Notes under the pieces: model-generated
Database searches by the model: none
Told to the model about the DNA's origin: nothing
The model's input: only the letters and a program-made list of their open reading frames with translations
Program-made: the position numbers and the translations under genes
Shown here: in pieces, positions 43,833-55,600 of the stretch
Layout: each line of letters starts with the position of its first letter
Numbering within the stretch: the first letter of the stretch is position 1
DNA from: Typha latifolia
Taxonomy: Eukaryota; Streptophyta; Magnoliopsida; Poales; Typhaceae
Direction of reading: 5' to 3'
Length of the DNA: 64,000 bases
NCBI GenBank assembly: GCA_019914945.1
Contig: CM034108.1
Span: 3,606,001-3,670,000, forward strand

Positions 43833-45902
43833 ATGCATGGCGGCTGTGAGAGCTGCAAGGAGTGGGAGGAGCATTTCTACTGGAATCACTTGGACAAAAC
43901 TAGGATGCATTTCTTCAAGGTTATGATGTCGGATTTTGCACGCAGCGTGGTAAAGTTTCTTCTCTTTTCTTTCTTTTTTTGATCATTGTGAGAGATACTG
44001 ATCATAAGAAATACTGGCAAAAAACAATATTTATCATGATTTGAAGGTCATGGTAAAGTTTCGTTTCCGTATGTTTGCTATCATGGTTGGTGATACTGAT
44101 CATAAGAAATACTTGCAATTTTTTAATCATGATTTGAAGCTCTTCGTACTTTAGAAATCTGAAAACCTATTGATGAACGTTGTACGAGTAGTATCTCTAG
44201 TTGGTAGCATGAGGTTTCATCTTTCTTCAGAGTAAAGTATGTAAAATAACTTGAGATCACAAGTATATTACAAACTAACATTTAGTTGAAATTTTTCATA
44301 CACCAAGTTGCTGCATTTATTGTTAGATATTGTACATTCATCCTCTTTTTCTACAGCCAGTTATCGTTATACTTCTATATATTTGTTGTTAATTAAGCAT
44401 TTTGTATGTTTTTTCTTATTCTTGTAGACTATACCAAAGAAGTTTTCCAACCTTTTTAAAGGAGTGATTTCTGAGACTGTTCATCTGAAGGCCCCTAGTG
44501 GTGAAGTATGGGATGTGGGAGTAACAAAGTGTTCAGGTAACATAGCTCTCCAATCTGGATGGAAGGACTTTGTTAGGGCTCATTGCATAGAGGAGAGTGA
44601 CCTTTTAGTGTTTAAATATAGTGGAAACTCCTGCTTTGATATTTTAATCTTTGATGCAAGTGGTTGTGAGAAAGCCACTTCTTTTCTTATCAAGAAAAAG
44701 GACTCCCAGAAGAAAGAGAAGAGTGATGATTATGTGGAAATCATCAATAAACCGATTCACCATGAGGTACTTGATATTTATTCCTCAAGCAAATCTGAAC
44801 ATGGTGTCCACATAGCACTACAGCCTCAGAAGTCTTCAAGTGCTTGCCATGAGAGAGTAGACATAGATCAGGAGCTTGACTCATGCCTCGGAGAGAGAGA
44901 TGTGAAGAGGAATGAAGGGATCTCCCTGCATCCAAAGAAGGCAATTGGCAGACCTAGTAGGTTACTTTGCTCCTCTACTCCAGTATATCTGAAACAGGGA
45001 TACATATTGATGTTCCATGGTACTTTGTAATTGAATGTAGTTTAGCAGTATGACGACAATATTGAGGTTATGCTAATTATCTTCTTTTGCATGGTCGGAA
45101 AATGATTTAGGAAAGGACGTAGGGACTTCGAATGCCGCAATGTGTGATGATAAGCAGGAGTCTCTTGAGTCTAATGAGCATGAGATAACTAAGAATGTTG
45201 GGTATTTTATATCTAGGAAGGTCATTCTAACTAATGCACACGAGGAGAAAGTAAGGCAGTTGGCTCTTGCTATTCAACTAGGAAATCCTTTCTTTGTAGC
45301 GGTTATGCGCCGCACCAATGTCTCCTTCAAGAATGGCTTTCTGGTAAGTCTCAATACATATAAGCTAACATTGATGTGTAAAATGATAAGATTTATTTAG
45401 TTCTTCAGATTAGGATGAAGAATCTATTTCCATGTCAAGTATCCAATGGTGTGTAATTCTATTTTGAGTTTGATTCAGTCTGAAATTAATGAGACAAATA
45501 TTTTGAAACATTTATTTATTGGTCTACATTATTTCAAAGTTATCGACAGTAATACTCCATTATATGAATTTTATTCATTGTTATTTGCCTTCTGTTTGCA
45601 AAGAGTAATAACTTCTTATTTGATTTCCACTTATCTACCGATATTTATTCTACTGTATTACGCAGAACATCCCTATGGGCTTTGCAGTCAAACACCTTCC
45701 ACCTAGTTGTCGAGAAATTATTCTTCGCACACCGAAGAAGAACAACAAATGGCGTGTTTCAGTCCTTTTAACGAAACAGACACGAGGACTCCATGGAAGC
45801 TGGAAATACTTCGTGAGAGATAACAAATTGAAAGAAGAAGATGTCTGCCTCTTTGAGCTGATGAGGAACCAGAAAGAAATCACAATGGTTGTCCATCTAT
45901 AA
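43833..45902 (+). CDS. B3 domain-containing transcription factor with two B3 domains (REM-like)
   Basis: B3 proteins are plant-specific nuclear DNA-binding proteins. Four exons join in phase to 371 aa: 43833-43949, 44428-44956, 45111-45343, 45666-45902. The first B3 domain (about 27-121) shows HFFKVMMSDFARSV, TIPKKFSNLF, VWDVGVTKCSGNIALQSGWKDFVRAHCIEESDLLVFKY spread over the exon 1/2 junction. A Lys/Ser-rich linker follows, with AIGRPRK at the exon 2/3 junction, a possible AT-hook or nuclear signal. The second B3 domain (about 275-371) shows FFVAVMRRTNV, NIPMGFAVKHLPP, KWRVSVL and GSWKYFVRDNKLKEEDVCLFEL, and ends close to the protein's C-terminus. The start at 43833 was chosen because it opens with CESCKEWEEHFYW, common at the start of this type; the exon 2 donor at GTAGGT was chosen because only it keeps the frame. 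Targets are not known. Confidence 0.9.
43949..44150 (+). repeat. Tandem duplication of about 98-102 bp in B3 intron 1, including the donor-like sequence
   Basis: The phrase tggtaaagtttc occurs at the exon 1 donor and again about 102 bases later; gatactgatcataagaaata occurs at 43994 and again at 44092; atcatgatttgaag follows each. The copies have diverged. The second GTAAAG could act as a cryptic donor. Confidence 0.6.
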
Positions 45903-48307
45903 GTTGTTCATGTGGTTCAGATTTCTTTGTCAATTATGCAGGGCAAGAGCTGTTGTGTAGTTGGACAAGTTTGATTTCTTTTTCTTTGGCAGAATAGCCT
46001 TAGTTTATTACTGAGAACTGGCATAGTTTGGATACTACTTGCTACTCTTTGAAACAGTAGCTTCGCTCAGACATTAATCTTGTTAATCATCAGCTATGCT
46101 TGTAATATATGCATGAGATTTACTCGGTTCTCAATGATAGGTACTTTAACAACACTGTTAATAGATTGGAAGGTGTCCAATAAGTAGGCATGCCAAGTGA
46201 TGGTAATGCAAGAAAAGATTTAGCATGTTAACAAAGCCAAAATAGTGAACTTTGTTGCTAATAAACCCATCTCTTTTGCATCACAACCAACTCACTAATA
46301 TCCATTTACTACACAAACAATTCATTAATTTCTAGACCTCCTTCAAAGGATTGATCTGCTTGCGTATCCAAGGTAGAGGCTAGAATTATGCTCCTAGGGA
46401 CAAAAATTCCCGACAAATAGATTTCTTTCACCAAATATTGAAGATAACCTCACTGCAAATAAGGTCGGGCAGTAGACTGTCTTGCATTAGGCAAAGAATT
46501 GTTACTAGTAAACCGGTCAGGACTAAGATAACATAGCAAAGTAATATTTGATGCTAGAAAGAATAAGGATAGTCAAAAACTGGAAAGATTGATTGCAGAT
46601 TGATGACCACCACATTTACATCCAGTACTACAAAAAGGCTACTTATTTTCCTCCTCGCTTTAGATTTCCTACAGAATAGGATTGTAGCTACAAGCTTGCA
46701 TATTTCCAACATCGAATAGATAAACTTATCCCTGGACATCCAGTGATTACGAGTAGACCTTTACAGGAATTAGGAAAATAGCAAATCTGATACAATTCCA
46801 TCAACAGACTACCGAGCACAATTATTATGAAACTCATGTCCCTGATTGAGAAAAACTCAAAACTTCATTTAAGAATTCAGGCTGCCTATAGGCATTCCAA
46901 GTTTTGCAGCTCATGTTTAAGCTAAAAAGATTCCAATGGACATATTAAGACTGCTCCAAATCCTTCAGAAAAAGGACTAATCACCAATCTTCAACCTTCA
47001 AGTACCTGCAGAAAAAGAACAAAAGTATAAATACAACAACAAAATGTTAAAGCAGCTTTAAGTCAATGGCAATTCATATAAAAACCAGAATGTGCTAATT
47101 AACTGAAAAAAAAATTCAACAGTTGGATAGAGACTGTAGACCAAGCCTGAAAGGTCATTAGTATATTTTTTTTAACAATTTAAACAAGGCCCTAAATTGG
47201 CAAGACAACTAGTAGTGACAGCATCTGACCAATCTGAGGTTGTGTAGGGCTCCACAAAGCTCCATGTAGCTATTGGAAAGAATTTTAAGTATGTGGCCCT
47301 TCTGATACATTTGTCAGATACACACTGACCTACTTGTAGGCTTATCTGCTTCATTACATAGTTCACCATTTTCTCATTTTTTTTTGTTCTTCGCATGATA
47401 TCTCATGCAAGTACTTACTTTTGGAAAAATAGTATAGAAATGAGAAAGCTTAGACGTATCAAAAAACAGCAACATTCTCCTGTTTTCAATGCAATGTTGA
47501 CCTCTCTCTTGTATCACCCATCTTTATCATTCTCCCCTGACAATTCTCAATCCTATTTTGAAAAAATAAGGATTTCTCATGGGATTTTCCGATATATCAC
47601 GATGGAAAAGATGCAAAAAAGCAAACTACTGAACAGAAATATTATGGTTCCTTTCAAATTCCATCAGCATAGTGATGATTGAAACATGATACAGAAGAAT
47701 AGGTAGAATCGAAGAACTAGCAATATGTCAGTACAGAAAGAAACAAGTTTCAAACCATTCACACTAGGATAACCAGTTAGCCAGGTCTTTGATTTCAAGC
47801 CAAATTTGCCAAAAGGATAGTGAGTGATAGAGATATAACTTGTATAAAAGAAGAAAGAATATCCAATCTGCAATTTTGCATAAATATTCATATTGATGAA
47901 GTGAGATTCTTCAAGAGACTCGTATAGACCGCTTACTCCATCTTACTTCCTCTCCAAATTATCGAGCTTCTGGAAATTCCTCTCTACATTTACACTCCCC
48001 ACACCATTTATTGCGAAAAGACAATAATAAAAGAAGGAAACCTACACTTTTCCAAGACAAAGGATTTCCACCAGACGCCGTCCAGTCTCTTGCGTCAACC
48101 ATCTTTCCCGTCTCTCCCTATCAAATCTCAATTCCAATTCCGTGTATCAACCAAACTCAATTTTTTGAATTTTTAAAACATACGCGAACAGAAACAACAC
48201 GAGAATCTAGCTCTAGCCATCTAATATGATATTACAAAGAAGTCATCGAACCAGAGCAACATCTAATGCAGTAAGACTGATCATATGACTCACAAAGAGG
48301 AGATAAA
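45903..48307. other. Convergent 3' flanks of the B3 gene and the NFD6-like gene
   Basis: The left part is B3 3' UTR. On the minus strand, downstream of the NFD6-like gene, an acceptor (TTTTTCTGCAG) at about 47015 could join an alternative last exon of that gene. Several open frames of 60-95 codons here have no recognisable content. No other gene is supported. Confidence 0.5.
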
Positions 48308-48722
48308 TTAGCGATCTTGACAAGTGCGACGGAAGGTACCCTGAGAGAGCTCGCAGCACGCTCTCGCGCTGACCGAGAGGTGCGAGGTGAGGCGAGGAAG
48401 AGCCGCCGCGCTGTGGAGAGGGAGGAGGCTGCAGGCGCAACCTAACGCCTCCAAAGGCCTGCAAATATAAGCCATTTGAACAGTTTTAAGTGGAAGAGAT
48501 GGAAGGCAATAAATAGGTAGGCTTTAGCATTAGATTTAGGGCCATGGGTCGGGTCTAAGGTTTTCACCTCGGAGGGGCGAAGGAGAGGCGGCCGCGCTGG
48601 AGGCGAGGGCCGGCGAGCGGCGGAGGGCGGCGGAGAGAGGCTGCGGGAGGTGACCGGAGGGAGGAGGAAGCCGATCTCGCGGTTGCGACCAGCGATCTCG
48701 AGATCGAGCCGCGCCAAGCCAT
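48308..48722 (-). CDS. NUCLEAR FUSION DEFECTIVE 6-like small organelle protein
   Basis: NFD6-like proteins are about 90-110 aa, carry an N-terminal targeting sequence to mitochondria (or plastids), and in Arabidopsis NFD6 is needed for polar nuclear fusion. Exon 1 is 48722-48568 and exon 2 is 48458-48308, joined with phase 2 to give 101 aa. The start MAWRGSISRSLVATARSASS is Arg/Ser/Ala-rich without acids, a classical presequence. Exon 2 carries the family core: RPLEALGCACSLLPLHSAAA, then RLTSHLSVSARACCELSQG. The frame differs from the longest open frames over the same bases, which give Pro-rich sequence of no known family. As written the protein ends GTFRRTCQDR; a donor G|GTACCT after SQ may instead splice to a downstream exon and end it after SQGT. 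The family assignment rests on the core motif. Confidence 0.8.
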
Positions 48723-49605
48723 TTTGGAGAGAGATAGAGTAGTTAGGGTTTGGGGTTTTAGAATGAGGGGAAGTGTACTTCTAGAATTAGATAGGGATCG
48801 CGGATCTATCGCTTTGTTTCCTTTAGCATCTCTTTGATAAATGCATGGTTATTTGTTTTATTTTGACACACACATATGTATGTAATCCATGGAACCAAAT
48901 ATGAGCCTTCTTTCCTTGGTGCATAAAGATTTTTTTATTTATAATTTTATTTATATTTTGTTATTTGATTATAAAATATAATAGTCACTTTAAATAAATT
49001 TATACAAATAATTATATTTAATAATTAATCTGTGAATAAATATATTAACTACAATAAAAAATTTATTTAATAAATATGAATAACTTTATCACGCTCTTTT
49101 ATTTATAATAATAATGCATAACTTATATGATTTATCTATCCAAATTTTAAATTAAAATATACATACATAAATATTTTATTGTAAAATATATTTAGAAAAG
49201 ACCTAATTTATATACAAATATCATGAATTACTAAATAAGCCCCTCCAATATTGTCGTGCCATGTGAATCATCAATTAGAGAATCCCTAGGATTATAATGA
49301 AACAGAGATCCTACAAGCACGTCAATGGATTTATCAATCATTATATTATGCACACAATCATCAATTTGATCTGAGTCCATAAAACCTCATGAAAGCAGTC
49401 AAATTGGTCACACACAAAATAAAAAGATAAAATGAATAAAAAGAAGAAAGCAGAAGGAAAGCTTCTCGTGGAGAAGAATTCCTTTTCATATTGCTGTACA
49501 ACTAGTACAAATAATGTATACACACTGTAGACAAAATAACCTGAGGGAGCAACACGGATACAATAAGAAGCACCAGCTATTTACAACATTGTCTGCCAAC
49601 AACGA
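48723..49605. other. Spacer between the XLG 3' end and the NFD6-like promoter
   Basis: Both neighbours are on the minus strand. A telo-box (AAACCCTA on the gene strand) lies at 48744-48751, about 22 bases before the NFD6-like start. The middle is very AT-rich with no gene; the part from about 49300 to 49605 is the XLG 3' UTR. Confidence 0.6.
48744..48751 (-). promoter_or_regulatory. Telo-box upstream of the NFD6-like gene
   Basis: TAGGGTTT on the plus strand, AAACCCTA on the gene strand, just before the start codon, followed by a second near-copy (AAACCCCA). This is a frequent position for the motif in plant genes for organelle and translation functions. Confidence 0.5.
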
Positions 49606-52600
49606 TCAGTGAGATAGAGAGAAAGGCTCGGTGCTATACATCGACTCGCTGGATCCAAACACAGGCCTCTCATCCTCCCACTTGACAATCTCTCGTGCAT
49701 ACCTCAGTGCCGCATCGACAGAGTCAGAGTCCAGTCCATTTGTTGATGTCACATACAGATTCCTACCAGTAAGAGAGGAGAAGAGTCTCTTGAATTTGAC
49801 GGCAATGTAATGGAATGCCTGCTGAGCTATGGTTGCACCTGTGTGGAGGCTTCGGCTGTTGGAGTTGTTGGAACGGTGGCAGCTTACCACTGGATGGAAG
49901 TCATCAAACCAACTGCATAAGGTCAGCGGAGATGTGTCTATCTTCTGCTCTAGCTGATCAAATTTGTTGAGTATCAGAAGAAAATCCATCTGGTTAAAGG
50001 TAGGATGGCTGACAATGTTTTCGAAAAGCCTCCTGCTCTCAATCATCTTATTAATGTTCGCTCCATTAGCATCTTCATAGTACTCATCATAGTCGCTCAA
50101 GGCGACACAGAAAATGACAATTGTTACATCTTCAAACATATCCAGCCACTTGCAATTCTCTCCTAAGCCTTTGCGATCTGGCTTAATTAGCTGATACCTG
50201 TAGCACATGCAGTTTATGCAAGCATATGATTATATTCAACAAGAAATTATGGCAATCCATGACTGTTTGTTCTTATTTTCCTCAATAACCAACACGAATG
50301 ATGATGTTTTATATTTTAGATACAAATAACAGAAGTCCCATTTCGAAACGACCATTGAGAACCATTTAGTTTTCCATATTATGCCACGTATATACATCTC
50401 AGACAAGGGGATAATCATATGCATGCTTGTCAGTGGAAGCACCCTATCAGTAGGCACTGCTTATAAAGCTCGTGGTTTTGGTGGAGAGTGGACACATTAA
50501 AGGATAGGAAACTTGTCAACATTCTTCTTGTCTTCCCTATGTTATTATTCTGTAAAGATCATTATTCTCATCAATCAATACCTATGACTCACAAGTTGCA
50601 AACGTCGGGCAACATTTTATCTCAAGTCAAACAAGAAAATATATTATATTGCCACTTGAGAAACAGTTCACTGACCTTAGGAATGTATCCTGCTGATCAG
50701 CATCTTCAGTGCTGCGTCCATCAGAAGGCAGGATGGGAAAAAAGAATTGTGTGCATGCCAGTCCATCAGATGAAGTTATTCCATCAGCAAAGAGGATATC
50801 CTTATCAGAGGGCTCATACTCCACTCTTGATATATCAACAACCTGAAAAGGAAAATATCAAAATTAACATTAAACCTTTAGAATTCTCAATATAACTATA
50901 TAGATCAACATCTACTCCTCATTAGCAAGTATATTTTTTTGGTATATAAAGCTACAAATGTAAGGTTACATAGGTAGAAGGTTCCATTTGCTTCCATAGA
51001 AGAAAAAGATTTACACAGTACCTCTAGTTGAGAAGTTCAAGCCATCAAGAATAAAGATAGAACAGTATAACACGAGATATACCTGCTGGCAAAAAAAAAT
51101 TAAACAATGCATTTGCCTGAGGAGCTATTCTACATCTATCAGCTAAGAAAACTCAAACAATGCATTGCCCATAAAGGACAAGAAATAAGTGTGCCCCATA
51201 ATTTCTTTCTTAGAAACAAGGCCATAAGTTAATAAGGAGCACTGGCAAAATGTCCAAACAGAACCCATCAATCAGTCTCCTGGAAATTACACCCCCTTCC
51301 ACCAAACAGCCACTGACGAAGATCACTGTATTTACATGAAATATTAGTTATACGCCTATCTACTAGTTAAAGGCAATTTAGCGGATAGATAGTTGATTAT
51401 TTAAAGATCATGGCTTAACCATTATTGCAACCTCAGGTGCATAGATGCTACCGTTGATGGTTGAGGCCCAAAGTGGACTTACTCGGAGGTGGGCAAAGAA
51501 AGATAGGGATATGAGTATAAGAGCAGTAATACATCGGAGGTGGGCAAAGAAAGAGGACTGAAGTAAGATATATCATTGGCTAAAAGAAATGAAAAGACAA
51601 AGAAGAGGGTAATGAAGAGAATAGAGGTATTAGACAAGGCATCTTAGGGGAAGTACCAAATAACACCTTTCATTTTATTGATTTTGTGATGATTGACTCA
51701 TATTTAAGCTATCTATAATCTGACCCCTAAACCCTATAATTTTCATATGGCATTCTTGGTTAACTTAAATTAACCAATCTCCAACAAAATGGTCCATAAA
51801 AAGTACAAAGTTCAACTTTAAAATACATAAATATACTCTGGCCTTTCCTTTTTTTGTCTTTCCCTTAATTTCTAAAATACCCTTGTCTAAAGTAACCCAT
51901 GGGTATTAAGGAACTTCATCCATATAGTTAAATTAACCATAGTAAAGGACAGTTCTCAAAGTAACAATAGGGTGTCAAATGAAAATTGCAGAGAAAGGTG
52001 GGGTTGAATTTAAAATGTTAATCATAAATTACTCAAATCTGGGGTGCTATTTGTTATCAGAGTATTTCCCTGAATCATACTCAATTCACTAGTCACTACA
52101 AAATGGATCTCCCTACTACTTGGCTTTTTGGACTCATATTTACAGATTGATAACCTGGTCTTTGATTTCAGAAAGTAAAACCTTGCCTTCCATAAAAGCC
52201 ATTTTCTTCAATAAGACTTTCTCTGCAAAGGAAAATTCAGCAAAATATGACTACAAAAGGAAGCATAAAACTTTCCAGAAGAAAATTCTAATCATTTCAA
52301 AGGCCTCCTGACCTGTTTAACTAGCAGGACTTAAAAACTACTGTATACAACATATGACAGTGAGACACAATAAATGATAACCTAAGATCCCAAGATACAT
52401 GAATTTCCACAATCACATCTGCAATATCCAAGCTTTGAAACAGTGGCTACAATAAGCATCAATCAATGCTAAAGAAAAACAGTACATACTGCAATTTGGA
52501 TTACTCATAATATTGAAATATCAAGACTTTATATAGAGATCTTGTCCACGGTAGCTTTTGGAACAGTTTTCAGTAGGATTAGTATGCATGATTTCTAGTT

Positions 52601-55600
52601 TAATTATCAATGTCAGATTTTACATGTGGTGAAGCTGATTAAATCTATTCAGCTTTAGAGTAATCAAGCATTTTTCATTTTCTAAAGCCATCCAACCTAG
52701 GAATGAAAATAAGCAAAATGGAGCAAATACCAAACACTCACGTTATATATATATAACGTGAGTGTCCTCAGATAGATTTATGTGGTGTATGGATGTGTGC
52801 ATGTACATGTAACAAGCTGGAGACTAAATGCACAAACTATCAAGTTGGAATTAGTGTTTATGCAGTATCGCTTGTTTGCCAATCAAATTTTCAACCTATT
52901 GAACATGCTTTAACCTAATTATGCAAGCCATCACTTTTGAAGCTTGTAAATATTTATAACCTGAGCTCCCCATGGAGCTAGAGCTCTGGTAGTCCATCAA
53001 AGAAATGAGCTAGAACCAAGCCATTGGGCACCAAAGGCCAAGCTGCTCATGTATGGCTCAATTTGTTAACACCTCTTAGGAGCTTCTTGTTTTATTAACC
53101 GAAGAGAACCCTTCTCATGTTAGCCACTTCCCCTGAGGCATTTTATAACACATATCTTCTCTTCTGATATTTTTCCATCATTTTTTAAGTCACTATATGA
53201 CACATACCTGACCATGACAACTTTAAATCTAGAGCTATTAATGCATTAATTGTTATCGGATATGACATCCTTCAACATAGAATGAACAGGGTCTATATTA
53301 GAAGTGACTAAATTTACTAATTTGTTTCAGTTTTGCATGTAGTGTCACCTCCTCTTCCATGTAACCACTCAAAGGAGCCTAATATTCCGCTGGCGTTGAA
53401 TATTAAGATGTCCAGGTAGCTCCCATTTTCATCCTACTTGGAAAGAGTGGCACCAAATGCAGCTAGCTAGCAGCCTCACTCTTTAAGCACTGCAGTGTTC
53501 TATTAAAAACATCATCCATATTACCATTAAAAAATACGTATTTTTTGCATGTATACCCTAAATAAATCTCTAATTTACTTGTATGTTCCTCTAAAATTGA
53601 CATTTACATCTATATCCCTCAAAAGATATGCTATTTGCATAGATACCATTTTGATTACTTTTTAAGTTTGAATAATTTGATAGAAAAAAGATGAAAATAT
53701 CTTTTAACTAAGAGAAATACTTAAAAACTAGAATAGGGATATTTTTATCTTTTTACATTTAAATTATTCAATTTTTAGCTGTTAGTTAACCCAAAAAGGT
53801 ATTCTTGGAAAAAATAAGGGTTTTAATGAGTATACATATAAAAATCGTGTTTTGAGGGATATATATACAAATAGAAAAATTTGCATATAGCATCTTGCCT
53901 TTTAACTAAATTGCGGTTTACAACTTACATTTTTTCTATTTACAAATCGAACTCTATAATTTAACAAATATGTACAAAAAACATTATAGGTAAGATTTGA
54001 ACTAACACCATCAAAATATTCTGTTAATTAGAAAGATTTTATTTCTAAATGACTAAAATACCCTTAGTATAAGCTGGGTTTAGTTGGGTTGAGTTTATTT
54101 GGGGTGGGTTTGAGTTAATATAAGTTTGGTAAGTATAACTTGGATGAAAGCATTTTCGTAATCTTTTCTGTATAGTTAACTAAACTCAGATATTTAGTTA
54201 AATTTAGCTAACAGATATAACATCATGGTGTTTTATGCACATATTCACTAAATTATAAAGCTCGATTTGTAAACAGTGAAAATGTAGGATGTAAACCATA
54301 ATTTTATTAAAAGACAGAGTGCCATATGTAAATTTTCCATACAAATATCAATTTTAAAGAGACACATGTAAATAAAAAAAAATTGAAAGGTATATATGCA
54401 CACAAAAAAACCCTAAAAATTTGAGTTATCTAATAGTTCTATCCAAAGTTCGAAAAATTGGGATCCCGATCGGGATTGACCTTTCGAAAAAATGATACGT
54501 ATCGACTGAATCGATCATATCGACCGTATCGATCACTTGGATCGAATCAGACCTTTTAATTATGTAAAATTCAAAATATTATTTAAAAATATAGGAAAAC
54601 TTCTAAAAATTCAGAAAACTTATAAAAAATAAGAAAATAAAGAAAGAAAAAATATGATGCAATGAAAAGTGAAAAGAAGAAGAGTTTAGAAAGAAAGCAA
54701 ATGGAAGAAAACCAAACAAAAGAAAGAAAAACCATGGTGCAATGAAGAAAAAGAAAAAAAAAAAGAAGCGGAAGAAATAAAAAAATTGAGAAAAAATAAA
54801 GAAATAAAATTAAAAAAAATTATAAACCGGAATATGTCGGAGTTCGCCAGAGCTAGATCTCTCCATAAAGAAACAATGGCCATATAATAAAGCGAGAAAA
54901 AGAGAAACTTAAAAGAGAGAGAGAGCGAGAGAAGAAAGAGCAAAAGAGAGATAGAGAGAGAGTTCAGATCGGCCTAGATCGAGATCGAGTTCGGCCGATC
55001 CGGCTAACCATGGTTCCATCATGCCAAATAAAAGATTCACAACATCAAAGAAAAAGTACAAATTGAAATTTAATAATTTCTTGTTACCTTGAATGCATAT
55101 AACTAGAAGCAAAGGGAAGTTACTACTTACCATAGAACTTCTGTAACAATAGCAAGAACTAGTAACAATCAAGTAATAACTAATAATCAATAAGATACTA
55201 TGTGCTCAATCTAATATAAGAGAGCTTAAGACTTAGGAAGATAGAGAGCAATTTACCCGCTCTAGGAAATAACTGGCAGAGCTAGGAAGCAATTGTAAAT
55301 CACTTCTCCGTTTATATGTAGCTTGAATAGCGGCGTCATTCCACAACTCCTCGACTACAGGAGCATATTCACGAGTAGCAGCTGGGAAAATAGCATCAAG
55401 GTCACCAGAAGCCATGACTTTGAGAAGCCAATCAGAGAATACATTCAGTCGTGGACCAATGGAATATTCAGTGACCTCATCACAATCAGCTAATTCATCA
55501 TTTTCTGCAATTAACAAACTTTTCCTTTTAAACCACACTAGACAGACTATTCTATAGAAAATTAACAAAAAAAATGCATCAATAGAAGTTAACAAGTACA

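Larger units (their letters stand above)
50843..55256 (-). other. Intron 6 of XLG, 4.4 kb, repeat-laden
   Basis: It separates the exon ending SASYFLER from the exon starting VVDISRVEY. It contains a MITE at 51647-52070, a perfect palindrome at 52734-52765, nested elements at 53535-54415 and a MITE at 54445-55016. No coding frame with recognisable content is present on either strand. Confidence 0.85.

Noticed and set aside
47172..47396. 74-codon minus-strand frame downstream of the NFD6-like gene
   Set aside because: No recognised motif and no consistent splice connection to the upstream gene in frame.
48243..48717. Two Pro/Arg-rich minus-strand open frames (48442-48717 and 48243-48464)
   Set aside because: They overlap the NFD6-like exons in other frames; only the frame starting at 48722 gives a family match across the splice junction.
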